A stretch of 64,000 nucleotides of DNA from JAIBJN01 sp963825255 (GCA_963825255.1 CAWGSF010000003.1:124001-188000); one strand, 5' to 3'. Shown: positions 38,701 through 46,893, numbered from the stretch's first letter. The notes: generated from the letters alone by a model not told the origin. Translations and numbers: made by a program.

Positions 38701-38755
38701 GAGGGCAGCCGCTAAGCCGAGCCCCGCCGCATGGAGGCTTAGCTGGACTGCCCTC
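38701..38755. repeat. Long imperfect inverted repeat
   Basis: Arms GAGGGCAG plus GCTAAGCC on the left pair with GGCTTAGC plus CTGCCCTC on the right, giving 16 paired bases with a small internal bulge and a 17-base loop. No T-tract follows on either strand. It lies in a gene-free stretch between the DUF998 gene and a truncated gene copy. It may be a structured RNA, an IS end or a recombination site. Confidence 0.55.
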
Positions 38756-38811
38756 CAAGGTCTAGGCTGCCCGGTGCCCGGTCTCCCAAAACGTTGGCGA
38801 GCAGGTTCGAA

Positions 38812-38852
38812 GGAGAACCCCCCGGCGCTGCGGCTAGACCGAGGGGTTCTCC
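38812..38852. repeat. Ten-bp inverted repeat
   Basis: GGAGAACCCC and GGGGTTCTCC are perfect reverse complements around a 21-base loop. On the plus strand the right arm is followed by CTCTGTTC, which is a weak terminator tail at best. No gene ends here on the plus strand. It probably belongs to the same scarred region as its neighbours. Confidence 0.5.
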
Positions 38853-38910
38853 CTCTGTTCGGGCACCGCAGATGTCCCCCGAGCACTCGGCACTCTAGAT
38901 CAGTTCGTCG

Positions 38911-39099
38911 CTATCGGCAGAGCGGCTGCCTCAGCCGCTCGCGAGGCCGGCCGGCCGTTCTCGCCGGAGAGAAAAGAAGAAGCCCGCCCTGAGCGAGCGA
39001 CAAAGGGACGCGAATCTTCGCGGGCTTCCCCTCTTCGATTACCTTGCCGGAAATGTCAGAGACAACAGGAAGGTCACGTCGCTTCTCGCTCCCACTCAT
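38911..39099 (-). pseudogene. Truncated copy of the small basic gene at 39730-39930
   Basis: The segment VSDISGKVIEEGKPAKIRV matches VSDISGKVIEDGKAAKIRV of the intact copy, with close nucleotide identity over about 55 bases. After IRV the similarity stops abruptly and the frame runs through a terminator hairpin into unrelated residues. The upstream part overlaps the end of the next gene. It looks like a partial duplication or deletion remnant rather than a working gene. Confidence 0.55.
38979..39028 (-). terminator. Hairpin terminator, minus strand
   Basis: On the minus strand GAAGCCCGC pairs with GCGGGCTTC and is followed by TTCTTTTCTC. The loop contains CGCTCGCTCAGGG, which recurs in the terminator at 39681-39714. 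Part of the left arm is made by coding sequence of the truncated gene copy. It would end transcripts of the 39074-39379 gene. Confidence 0.6.
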
Positions 39100-39379
39100 A
39101 CGCGGGTTGCGCAAGCCTCGGCGGCTCCTCGACGAGCGGACGCCACTTGTCGAACGCCGCTCTCAGCGTTGGTTCAAAGGGATAACCCACAAGGTCATCA
39201 AGGGCCACGTCGACCTCTGGACCTTCGAAAACGAACACGACCTCGCCGGCGAATAGGTACGCCGCGTGACGATGGAGACCTATCTCCTCGGGGTCGAACG
39301 GAGGGCCGTGCGCGAGCAACTCGGCGGCCTGCTGCTCGGCGCCGCTCTTCAAGCGGGCGATGATCGCAACCTTACGAAT
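39074..39379 (-). CDS. Hypothetical protein, probable ATT start
   Basis: About 101 residues of well-structured alpha/beta sequence: RKVAIIARLKSGAEQQAAELLAHG, then YLFAGEVVFVFEGPEVDVALDDL. The pattern suggests a small ferredoxin-like fold, but I cannot name a family. Coding character begins at ATT CGT AAG, which has GAGGAG placed correctly six bases upstream, while no ATG/GTG/TTG is nearby. I therefore propose an ATT start. The frame stays open further up but without coding character. Confidence 0.6.
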   Translation of the reverse strand: MRKVAIIARLKSGAEQQAAELLAHGPPFDPEEIGLHRHAAYLFAGEVVFVFEGPEVDVALDDLVGYPFEPTLRAAFDKWRPLVEEPPRLAQPAYEWEREAT

Positions 39380-39680
39380 GGGTCTCTCCTCTGACAGCCA
39401 GAGCGTCTCGCATGGTAGCGACCGTGACGCCGAGCGTCTCCGCCTGCGGCTAACGCTGCGGCGACTTTGGTTGACGCAGAAGATCAGGGTTTCACGTCCA
39501 ACCTGACGCCCATGCCGAGTTGCGCTGATATCTCTAGCGCGAAGATCGCCCTGGTGACAGCCGGAAGGGTTGCATAACGTTCGACGTTCCAAAGAAAGCG
39601 AAGCTGAGGCTCTTTCAGTTCGCCCTTGATAACGGCTTCGCCCCGGAAGCGGGGGAGTGGGTTCTCGGATAATGGAGAAA
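39380..39680. other. Gene-poor stretch with a possible ORF remnant
   Basis: No convincing complete gene. On the minus strand, 39484 to about 39640 encodes LKEPQLRFLWNVERYATLPAV and continues to a stop, with plausible coding character but no start or ribosome site. Base composition is less GC-rich than elsewhere. I regard it as a remnant of a lost gene. Confidence 0.35.
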
Positions 39681-39714
39681 GGAAGCCCCGCCCTGAGCGA
39701 GCGACGGGGCTTCC
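39681..39714 (-). terminator. Strong hairpin terminator, minus strand
   Basis: GGAAGCCCCG and CGGGGCTTCC form a perfect 10-bp stem. On the minus strand it is followed by TTTCTCC. It lies 15 bases after the stop of the small basic gene and shares its loop, TCGCTCGCTCAGGG, with the terminator at 38979-39028. Confidence 0.75.
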
Positions 39715-39729
39715 TAGCACCGCAGAAGT

Positions 39730-39930
39730 CTACGCAGCGCTCTTGGGCTTCCGGCCGCGCCGAGCGACCTGACGGCCCTGCTTGCCGATATCGGCTCCTT
39801 CTTCGGCCGTCACGTCTAGTTCGTACGAGGGGCGGCGACCGTCATCGAAGGTCACGCGAATCTTGGCAGCCTTACCGTCCTCGATGACCTTGCCGGAAAT
39901 GTCGGAGACAAACACGGTCTTCTTTGCCAC
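39730..39930 (-). CDS. Small basic protein, Lsr2-like N-terminal pattern
   Basis: A 66-residue product. Residues 5-40 (VFVSDISGKVIEDGKAAKIR, then FDDGRRPSYELDVTAEE) resemble the dimerisation strands of Lsr2-type nucleoid proteins. The tail QGRQVARRGRKPKSAA is an AT-hook-like basic motif (GRKPK). A GAGGGAAAG ribosome site precedes the ATG. Nucleic-acid binding is likely from composition; the Lsr2 link is tentative. A truncated copy lies 0.7 kb downstream. Confidence 0.55.
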   Translation of the reverse strand: MAKKTVFVSDISGKVIEDGKAAKIRVTFDDGRRPSYELDVTAEEGADIGKQGRQVARRGRKPKSAA

Positions 39931-39987
39931 AGCTCTTTCCCTCCTCGATTGACCGAGGAAGATTGAAGCAGAGAAAACGAGAGCCCG

Positions 39988-40185
39988 CTACTCGGAGTCC
40001 GCGTTTACGCCGGGAGGAAGCTGAACCTTCGGCGTCGGCGGCTCCGGGTTTCCCTCCGCATTCAGCAGATGATCCGCGAGAGCCCCGAGCGGAGGGCCGA
40101 GTGCCGCGCCGGCCCCGGCGATGATTCCGCCGAGCAGGGCCGGGTCGGCTCGTGTTACCTCCTCCGGGCGATCTTTGTTGCTCAT
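39988..40185 (-). CDS. Small hypothetical protein with one hydrophobic segment
   Basis: A 65-residue product, MSNKDRPEEVTRADPALLGG onward, with a Gly/Ala-rich hydrophobic stretch (GGIIAGAGAALGPPLGALA) and an acidic, proline-rich tail. It could span or associate with the membrane. The ribosome site is weak. It lies 57 bases upstream of the Lsr2-like gene on the same strand. No family recognised. Confidence 0.45.
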   Translation of the reverse strand: MSNKDRPEEVTRADPALLGGIIAGAGAALGPPLGALADHLLNAEGNPEPPTPKVQLPPGVNADSE

Positions 40186-40292
40186 GGCACCGTTCTAGCC
40201 GAGACCGCGGACGTTGCGCGCTCGCGTGTTCCAAATCCGTTTCCAAACCGTCTCAGCTGTCGACGGCCGGGGGAGCAAGCGAAAACCCCGGA

Positions 40293-40320
40293 TGGGCAGT
40301 ACTGGGCTCGATCCAGCGAC
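40293..40320 (-). repeat. Fragment of the tRNA-Val 3' half (possible att scar)
   Basis: Twenty-five of 28 bases match the 3' end of the intact tRNA-Val at 42891-42918, in the same orientation (TGGGC-GTACTGGGCTCGA-CCAG-GAC, with three substitutions). The upstream GAAAACCCCGG also mirrors the tRNA terminator. The 5' half is lost. A direct repeat of a tRNA 3' end is the usual trace of integrase-mediated insertion. No integrase remains in the 2.6 kb between the copies. Confidence 0.6.
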
Positions 40321-40470
40321 CAGCAGCGTGGTCGAGTTAGCCGGCCAGCGTCAGGGCTCCCAGATCACTGAGGAGAGCACTCCGAGCGCGGGTCGCCGAA
40401 ACGTGAGCGTTTGGCACCAGAGCGGATGGGCGCGGAACCCGGGAGGCCCAGAGAGCGCCGGCGTGATGCC

Positions 40471-41109
40471 CTAGACGGTGTGGGGTCGCCACGGCTCGTG
40501 CTCGTGCGCGAGCCAGACGAGCTCGGGCTCGAGCGCGCGCACCCGCAGCTGGCCCTCGGTGTGCGGCTCGTCGAGCTCGCCGAACCAAACCGCCACGTCG
40601 CCGCCGACGACGACCGGACGCCCGCCCGTCTCGACGACGACCACCTGCATGCCGCGTGTGTGGCCCGGCGCCGGGACGAGTCGGAGCCCGGGCAGCAGCT
40701 CGAGCTCGCCGTCGACCGGCACGTAGCGCACGCCGGGCGCCTCGACCCACTCGCGAATGGTGTAGTCGTCCTCGCTGCGCGCGTCGTCGAGCTCCCGACG
40801 CTGGACGTAGATCGGCTTGCCGGCGAAGAGGTGGTTGCCGCCGCAGTGGTCGGCGTGCAGGTGTGTGTTGACGACGATGTCGATGCCGGCGAGATCGAAG
40901 TCCTGCTCGCTCAGCGGCTGGAGGCGGGGATCGAGGTCGGCCATCGCCGGGTGCAGCTCCGTCATGCCGGTGTCGACCAGCACGCGCGCATCGGGATGGT
41001 CGATGACGTGCACGTAGACCGGCATCCGCTCGCTTTCGGCGAGCAGGTCGGCAACGCGGACCGGCGTGATGGTGATTGAGGCGGGGGCGTTCATCGTGGT
41101 GCCGCTCAA
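40471..41109 (-). CDS. Metallo-beta-lactamase-fold hydrolase, lactonase-like
   Basis: A 212-residue zinc hydrolase with the HxHxDH motif in VVNTHLHADHCGGN, a downstream His in PAPGHTRGMQVV and an Asp in GGDVAVW. The spacing resembles AiiA-type N-acyl homoserine lactonases and related MBL hydrolases. A TTG start overlaps the upstream stop as TTGA; an ATG five codons later is the alternative. Co-transcribed with the VOC gene. The substrate is not assignable. Confidence 0.82.
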   Translation of the reverse strand: MSGTTMNAPASITITPVRVADLLAESERMPVYVHVIDHPDARVLVDTGMTELHPAMADLDPRLQPLSEQDFDLAGIDIVVNTHLHADHCGGNHLFAGKPIYVQRRELDDARSEDDYTIREWVEAPGVRYVPVDGELELLPGLRLVPAPGHTRGMQVVVVETGGRPVVVGGDVAVWFGELDEPHTEGQLRVRALEPELVWLAHEHEPWRPHTV

Positions 41110-41552
41110 CTGAGTTCCTCAGCGAGCCCAATGAGAAGGCCCTCGGGTCCGCGGATGTAGCAGAGCCGATACGAGTCTTCGTACTGAACGACTTCGCTGC
41201 TGACGAGCTCCGCGCCGTGCTTGCGGAGTCGGGCGAGCGTCTCGTCGATGTCGTCCACGGCGAACATGACTCGAAGGTAGCCGAGAGCGTTCACCGGGGC
41301 GTTCCGGTGATCGGCGACCACTGGCGGCACAAGAAAGCGCGAGAGCTCGAGCCGGCTGTGGCCGTCAGGCGTGCGCATCATGGCGATTTCGACGCGCTGG
41401 TCACCCAGTCCAGTGACGCGCCCTGCCCACTCTCCTTCGATGGTTGCTTGCCCTTCGAGCTCGAGGCCGAGCTCGCGAAAGAACTCAATCGTCGCCGGTA
41501 GGTCCTCGACGACAATGCCGACATTGTCCATCCGTTTGAGCGCCACGTTCAT
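41106..41552 (-). CDS. VOC-family (glyoxalase-fold) protein
   Basis: A 148-residue two-module beta-alpha-beta-beta-beta protein. DNVGIVVEDLPATIEFFRELGLELEG opens the first module, and YLRVMFAVDDIDETLARLRKHGAELV opens the second, with YIRGPEGLLIGLAEEL at the end. Members include glyoxalase I and dioxygenases. ATG at 41552; GTG two codons on has a better-spaced AAAGG. It overlaps the MBL gene. Confidence 0.85.
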   Translation of the reverse strand: MNVALKRMDNVGIVVEDLPATIEFFRELGLELEGQATIEGEWAGRVTGLGDQRVEIAMMRTPDGHSRLELSRFLVPPVVADHRNAPVNALGYLRVMFAVDDIDETLARLRKHGAELVSSEVVQYEDSYRLCYIRGPEGLLIGLAEELS

Positions 41553-41637
41553 CCTTTCTCTCTTCTCGTTATTGACCGTACCGAGGCGCAGATCTCATCG
41601 GCGGGGAGGGGTAGCCCCACCCGCCCATTGCCCGCCG

Positions 41638-42818
41638 TCAACCGCTGAGCCAGGCGAGCTGCCCCGCGGCCACGTTCCAGCGCACCGACGCCTCGCGGCC
41701 GACGACACGGTGGAAGACGACCGCGTCGGGCTCCGCGACGACGATCCACTTGCCGTTCGGCGACCAGTCCGCGTACAGGCCTTTGAACGTCCGCGGCGCC
41801 CGGCCCTGGAAGCAGCCGAGGTCGGTCAGCCGGACGACGTCGCCGCGACCGAGAGGGCCGCGCAGTTGTCGGGCGCAAGGTCGCCCGGGATCGTGAGAAA
41901 GCGGTCGGGCCCGGTCGGCGGCACGCTCGCCGTGCCCACCAGGCGTCCGCCCTCGTAGCGGTCGACCCGCCGTCCGTCGACGAGGACGGCGAGTGAGCCG
42001 TCGACGCCCCACGCGAAATGCCAGACAGGTCCGCGGGCTCTCAGCAGCGGGCGCCCGCCGATCACGATCTGCTGGCGGTCGTTCACAGACGCCGTCACGC
42101 CGTTTGGGTCGTACGCCCACGGGCAATGGTGGAGACGCTTCGGCCGCTGTCTGCCCGCGAGCTCGAACCCGGACCGGGTGTCGCACCAGGCGAGCGTCGA
42201 GCCGTCCGGGCTCCAGGCGATGGAATCCGTACCCGCCAGGTAGTCACCGAAGCTCGCCCGCGGGTTCTCGAGGTCGAGAACGCTGAAGTGCCTCTTGGCA
42301 CTGCCCCAGTCGTCGTGCACGCTGTACGCGACGCGCGTCCCGACGCGCGGGGCGTAAAGCTCGCAGTTCGTCTCCAGCCGGGGGAGGTCAAGCATTCGGC
42401 CCGAGCGGAGATCGATGGCCCGAAGCTCGCAGCCGCCGGGGGCGGTGAAGGCGAGAAGACCCGACGCGGCCCCGCCCGGCAGCCTGGGCACCGACGCCTC
42501 ACCCTCGTCTGTCGTGGTGGTCGGCGTCTGACCGTCCTGTGCCTCCTCGACCGTCGTCGCCGACGCCTCACGCTCATCCGTCGTCGCGGCAGTCGCCGCT
42601 CGACCGTCTCGCGCCTCTTCGGTCGTCGTCCGGTCGCGGAGCGCGTCCGCGAGCGCGGCCGCGCCGAGCGCGACCACGGCGGCCACAATCGCGAGATTCC
42701 GCGCTCTCCGGCGGCGAAGCAACTTCACGAGTATCTGCAGGAATGATGCGCGCTTTCCTCGCACAGGACGAGGACGGCCACGCGCCCGATCCCAGGTCGT
42801 CGGCTCAGAACCAGCCAA
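41638..42818 (-). CDS. Membrane-anchored beta-propeller-like protein, apparent frameshift
   Basis: About 393 residues with an N-terminal basic cluster and a membrane helix (NLAIVAAVVALGAAALADAL). A Thr/Glu-rich spacer of repeating TTTxxEAxDG units follows, then a WD40/TolB-like domain with DSIAWSPDGSTLAW, HFAWGVDGSLAVL and, after a shift near 41846, ADWSPNGKWIVV. Probably an extracytoplasmic propeller. Start TTG at 42818, or GTG at 42728 immediately before the helix. Function unknown. Confidence 0.65.
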
Positions 42819-42860
42819 TAACCGGCCAAGCTGGTTGCTGCGGAGCGTCCCTGAAAAACG

Positions 42861-42881
42861 AAAACCCCCGGTTCGCGGGGG
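42861..42881 (-). terminator. Intrinsic terminator of tRNA-Val
   Basis: CCCCCG and CGGGGG form a stem around a five-base loop, followed on the minus strand by TTTTCGTTTTTC. It lies ten bases past the tRNA 3' end. Confidence 0.85.
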
Positions 42882-42890
42882 CTTCCGAGG

Positions 42891-42963
42891 TGGGCGGTAC
42901 TGGGCTCGAACCAGTGACCCCCAGCTTGTCGAGCTGGTGCTCTCCCAACTGAGCTAACCGCCC
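42891..42963 (-). tRNA. tRNA-Val (anticodon GAC)
   Basis: A 73-base cloverleaf. The acceptor stem GGGCGGT pairs with ACCGCCC, the D arm holds AGCTCAGTTGGGAGAGC, and the T arm is CTGG-TTCGAGC-CCAG. The anticodon stem CCAGC/GCTGG closes the loop TCGACAA, giving anticodon GAC. Position 33 is C rather than the near-universal U. The CCA end is not encoded (ACCT follows). It lies 14 bases downstream of the M23 peptidase gene on the same strand. Confidence 0.93.
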
Positions 42964-42977
42964 TCGGGGTTCTCAGT

Positions 42978-43508
42978 CTAACGGACGAACACGTGCCGAC
43001 CCAGGAAGCGGAGCGGGTCGACGAGCTTCCCGTCGCGCCACATCTGGAAGTGCAGATGGACGCCCGTGCAGGATCCCGTGCAGCCGGCGCGGCCGATGAG
43101 CTGCCCGGCCGCGACGAAGTCCCCGCGCCTGACGAGCGACTTCGCCAGGTGCGCGTACATGGTCACGAAGCCGCCGTCGTGGCGGACCTTGACCACGAGC
43201 CCGTAGCCGTCCATGCCCTTCAGCCATCCGACCCTGGTCACGACGCCGTCGCGGGCGGCATGGACGTGCGTCTCGGCCCAGCCCTCGATGTCGATGCCCT
43301 CGTGGAGCCGGCCCCAGCGGTAGCCGAACGGCGACCCGAGCGGACCATCCAGCGGAAGCACCCACCTGGGAGCTGGGTGCGAGTCGGCGGGCGACTCGTC
43401 GAATGCGGCCATCGCGGGCGATGCGACGGTGCAACAAAAAAGGCCCACTAGCAGGGCCTTGACGGCAAGCACGGCGGGGAACCCTAGCAAAAGTCCCGCA
43501 AATGGCAA
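42978..43508 (-). CDS. Secreted M23 (LytM-type) peptidase
   Basis: A 176-residue exported zinc endopeptidase acting on peptidoglycan cross-links. A signal peptide ends at SPAMAAF. The catalytic domain shows the H-x3-D ligand region GRLHEGIDIEG, the YAHLAKS His and the HLHFQ motif. The TTG start gives a long signal; a GTG ten codons on is also possible. An intrinsic-terminator-like hairpin lies within the signal-peptide codons. tRNA-Val follows immediately. Confidence 0.83.
   Translation of the reverse strand: MPFAGLLLGFPAVLAVKALLVGLFCCTVASPAMAAFDESPADSHPAPRWVLPLDGPLGSPFGYRWGRLHEGIDIEGWAETHVHAARDGVVTRVGWLKGMDGYGLVVKVRHDGGFVTMYAHLAKSLVRRGDFVAAGQLIGRAGCTGSCTGVHLHFQMWRDGKLVDPLRFLGRHVFVR
43436..43460 (-). 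terminator. Terminator-like hairpin inside the M23 signal-peptide region
   Basis: On the minus strand AAGGCCC-TGCTAGT-GGGCCTT is followed directly by TTTTG, the textbook form of an intrinsic terminator. It lies 56 bases after the GNAT stop, so it could end the pcrA-GNAT transcript. It also falls within codons of the M23 signal peptide (GLFCC). Confidence 0.65.
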
Positions 43509-43515
43509 GTTCGAG

Positions 43516-44743
43516 CTATCGAAGCCCTAGAAGACCTCCGGGCACCAGGGCGCCCTGTCCGTGCGAACGAGGGCGTCTCCGCGCGCGACGGCGCCGCTCG
43601 GCGACCTCCTCGACGAGGCCCGCACGGAGGAGGTCGGCAAACGTGAAACCGCCCAGGTAGACGGAGCCGAGCGCGGCGACGTCGAGCCTCAGATCCGCCG
43701 CCACCTCGGTGCGGCCGGCGCCCGGGCCGAGCCGGTACCGCCCCTGATTCCACGGGCAGAAGTCGTCGCGCACCTCGACCACGACGGCGTCGTCTTCCGC
43801 GTACGCCCGCGCCGCGAGGGCGGCCTCGACATCCACGAGCCGGAGCCACAGAGCGTCGCCGATCCGGAATCTCATCTGCCCCGGATCGGCGAGGAGGAGC
43901 CGCACCGGATGGTCGACCGGAAGGAGCGAGGCCTGGACGCGCTCCATCCAGTCGATGTCGAGGAGATACCGCCAGACCGCCGCCGTGGCGGCCGGCGAGA
44001 CCCCCATCGCCTCGAGCACGAGGGTCACGCCTGTCGAGAAGCCGTCCTGGAACGCGTAGTTGACGCGATAGAGCGCATACGCCTCGGGCCCGTCATCGGC
44101 CTCCAGGACGGCGCAGGCCTTCTCGCCGCCCCCGAACCGCCGCCATTCGGGGTCGGCGAGCACGCGTGCCCCCCACCACTCCTGGGAGCGCGCGAACATG
44201 CCCGGCGTCTCGGCGGCGACCCGCTCGTACACCTCGGACACGGGCCCGAGCGCGTCGTCGAGCGGGACGAGGCGCGCCTCGCCGTTCCACGCGACCGGGC
44301 GGGCGAAGGCCCCGTGCACGCGGGGGATCTCCAGGTCGCCGCAGAGGGAGGCGAGGCCGTAGCCGAACCGTCCGTAGATCGCGCCTTCCGAGGCCCAGAG
44401 GGCCGCGAGCGGCTCCCCGCGGGCGTGGACGTCGTCGAGCTGGGCCCGCATGAGCTCGCTGAGAACCCCGCGCCGCCGGTGCGTGGGCAGGACGCCGACG
44501 ACGGTGACGCCCGCGGTCGGCACGCGAGCGCCGGGGACGGTCAGCTCGAGCTCGTACGCGCCCGCGCCGCCCACGATCCCGCCCTCGGCGAAAGCCGCAT
44601 GCATCCGTCTTTCCGGAAGCACGCGGGTGACCCCGAGCATGTGGTCCTCGCGAGGGGAGCCCTGCCGAGCCGAAGTAGTGCGTGATGGGTGCGAGAGCGG
44701 CGAGCAGCTCGTCCGGCGCGGCCGGCCGGACCTCGACGCTCAC
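43516..44743 (-). CDS. Eis-like GNAT acetyltransferase, apparent frameshift
   Basis: About 408 residues, matching the Eis family layout of two GNAT folds and an SCP2-like C-terminal domain. The acetyl-CoA loop VVGVLPTHRRRGVLSELM lies near residue 85, with LAALWASEGAIYGRFGYG following. The C-terminal YLGGFTFADLLRAGLVEE matches SCP2. The frame shifts near 44656 by one extra C (TCG-C-GAG). Its GTG start overlaps the pcrA stop as GTGA. Eis enzymes acetylate lysines or aminoglycosides; the substrate here is unknown. Confidence 0.83.
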
Positions 44744-46893
44744 ACCTTCTCCAGCGGCGCGTACTCGAGCATGAGGCGGCGCTCGGCGCCGTCCTGCGCG
44801 AAGCGGACCGTGACCGTCCCGTCCCCCTCGATCCTGACGACGACGCCCTCTCCGAGGGTCGAGTGGCGGACGTTGTCGCCGGTGGCGAGATCGGGGACCG
44901 GACCGCTCGGTGCCTGTGACGAGCGGGGAGCGCCGTACCCGGACCACGACGCCGGCCGGAGACGCTCGCGCTCGATCTCGCCCTCGGGGAGCTCCTCGAG
45001 GAAGCGACTCGGGCTGCGGTAGTCGCGCGCGCCCCACAGCGAGCGTGCGGCCGCGTGCGTGAGCACGAGCCGCTCCTGGGCGCGCGTCAGGCCGACGTAG
45101 GCGAGGCGCCGTTCCTCCTCGACGCCCTGCTCCTCGATCGAGCGCGCGTGCGGGAAGACGCCCTCCTCCATCCCGACGAGGAAGACGGCCCGGAACTCGA
45201 GCCCCTTCGCGTTGTGGAGGGTCATGAGCGTGACGAGGCTGCGTTCCTCCTCGATCTCGTCCTGGTCGGAGAAGAGCGAGATCTGCTGGAGGAACTCGGA
45301 GAGGCTCGGCTCGGCGGCGGTCTCCTGGTACTCGCGGGTGACGCCGACGAGCTCCAGGAGGTTCTCGTGGCGCCCCTGGGCCTCGATCGTCCGCTCGGCC
45401 TCGAGCGCCTCGAGGTACCCGCTCCGCTCGAGCACGTTCTCGAGCAGCTCGGGCACCGGCAGCTCGAGGGCTCCCGCCATGAGCGACTGCATGAGCGTGC
45501 GGAAACGCTGGACGGCCTTGAGCGGCGCCGCGCCGACGCCGGCCTCCTCGGCCAGCCCCAGCGCCTCGAAGAGCGAGACGCCCTGGGCGTCCGCGTACGC
45601 CTGGAGCCGGGCGATCGACGCGTCCCCGATCCCGCGCCGGGGCCGGTTGGCGATGCGCGCGAGGGACACGCCGTCGAAGGGGTTGTCGATCACCTGGAGG
45701 TAGGCGACCGCGTCCTTCACCTCCGCCCGCTCGTAGAAGCGCGGCCCGCCGATCACCTGATACGGGATCTCCTGCCGGACGAGCACGTCCTCGAGGACGC
45801 GGGACTGCGCGTTCGTCCGGTAGAAGACGGCGATCTCCGACCCGGCCACCCCCTCCTCGCCGAGCCCGGCGATCTCGGCGGCGACGTACCTCGCCTCGGC
45901 GTGCTCGTCCTCGACCTCCACGACGCGCACCGGGTCCCCCTCCCCCAGCTCGCTGAAGAGGGTCTTCGGCTTCCGCTCGCGGTTGTGCGCGATGACGGCG
46001 TTCGCGGCGCGGAGGATGGCGTTGGTCGAGCGGTAGTTCTGCTCGAGCGCGATCACCTGGGCGCCGCCGAAGTCCGGCTCGAACTCGAGGATGTTGCGGA
46101 TGTCGGCGCCGCGGAACGCGTAGATGGACTGGTCGGGGTCGCCGACGGCGAAGACGTTCCCGTGCTTCCCGGCGAGCAGCTGCAGCAGCCGGTACTGCGC
46201 GTGGTTCGTGTCCTGGTACTCGTCCACGAGGACGTACCTGAACGCCTTCTGCCAGCGCTCGCGCGCCTCCGGGAAGCGCTCGAGGATCTCGACCGTGACC
46301 ATGATCAGGTCGTCGAAGTCCATCGCGTTCGAGGCGTGGAGCCGCTTCTGGTAGCGGTCGTAGACGGCGGCGACGGTCTGCTCGTAGAAGGAGCCCACGC
46401 GGCGCGAGTACTCGTCGGGGCCGACGAGCTGGTTCTTCGCGTTCGAGATCTGCGCATGGATGCCGCGGGGGACGAAGCGCTTGGGGTCCCAGCCCTCCTC
46501 CTCCACGATCGTCTTGACGACGCGCACCTGGTCGGCCTGGTCGTAGATCGTGAAGTTCGAGCGGTACGCGAGCCGGGGCGCCTCACGTCTGAGGATCCGC
46601 CCGCACGCGGCGTGGAAGGTCATCACCCACATGCGGCGCGCGACATCCTCGAGCACGCCCTCGAGCCGGCGCTTCATCTCCTCGGCCGCCTTGTTCGTGA
46701 AGGTGATCGCGAGGATCTCGTTCGGCTTCACGCCGCACGCGGCGATGAGGTGGACGATCCGGTGGGTGAGGACGCGCGTCTTGCCCGAGCCCGCCCCTGC
46801 GACGACGAGAACCGGCCCCTCCGTGGCGAGGACAGCCTCGCGCTGCGCGGGGTTGAGGTCGGCGAGATACTGCTCCGGCGAGGCGACCGCCAT
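44740..46893 (-). CDS. pcrA: UvrD/PcrA-type DNA helicase
   Basis: A 717-residue superfamily 1A 3'-5' helicase acting in repair and removal of RecA or RNA polymerase. Motifs: LNPAQREAV (Q), Walker A GAGSGKT, LAITFTNKAAEEM, VDEYQDTN (II), GDPDQSIYAFRGA (III), QNYRST (IV), TLMTLHNAKGLEF (V) and YVGLTRA (VI). The C-terminal Tudor-like segment GDNVRHSTLGEGVVVRI is characteristic of PcrA. ATG start. Translationally coupled to a GNAT gene. Confidence 0.96.
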   Translation of the reverse strand: MAVASPEQYLADLNPAQREAVLATEGPVLVVAGAGSGKTRVLTHRIVHLIAACGVKPNEILAITFTNKAAEEMKRRLEGVLEDVARRMWVMTFHAACGRILRREAPRLAYRSNFTIYDQADQVRVVKTIVEEEGWDPKRFVPRGIHAQISNAKNQLVGPDEYSRRVGSFYEQTVAAVYDRYQKRLHASNAMDFDDLIMVTVEILERFPEARERWQKAFRYVLVDEYQDTNHAQYRLLQLLAGKHGNVFAVGDPDQSIYAFRGADIRNILEFEPDFGGAQVIALEQNYRSTNAILRAANAVIAHNRERKPKTLFSELGEGDPVRVVEVEDEHAEARYVAAEIAGLGEEGVAGSEIAVFYRTNAQSRVLEDVLVRQEIPYQVIGGPRFYERAEVKDAVAYLQVIDNPFDGVSLARIANRPRRGIGDASIARLQAYADAQGVSLFEALGLAEEAGVGAAPLKAVQRFRTLMQSLMAGALELPVPELLENVLERSGYLEALEAERTIEAQGRHENLLELVGVTREYQETAAEPSLSEFLQQISLFSDQDEIEEERSLVTLMTLHNAKGLEFRAVFLVGMEEGVFPHARSIEEQGVEEERRLAYVGLTRAQERLVLTHAAARSLWGARDYRSPSRFLEELPEGEIERERLRPASWSGYGAPRSSQAPSGPVPDLATGDNVRHSTLGEGVVVRIEGDGTVTVRFAQDGAERRLMLEYAPLEKV

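Noticed and set aside
38701..38880. A possible tRNA or tmRNA from the GGTTCGAA near 38804
   Set aside because: No acceptor or anticodon arm can be formed around it.
39688..39705. The repeated GCCCTGAGCGAGCGAC as a CRISPR or IS repeat
   Set aside because: Only two copies are present, each inside a terminator hairpin. No spacer array or transposase exists.
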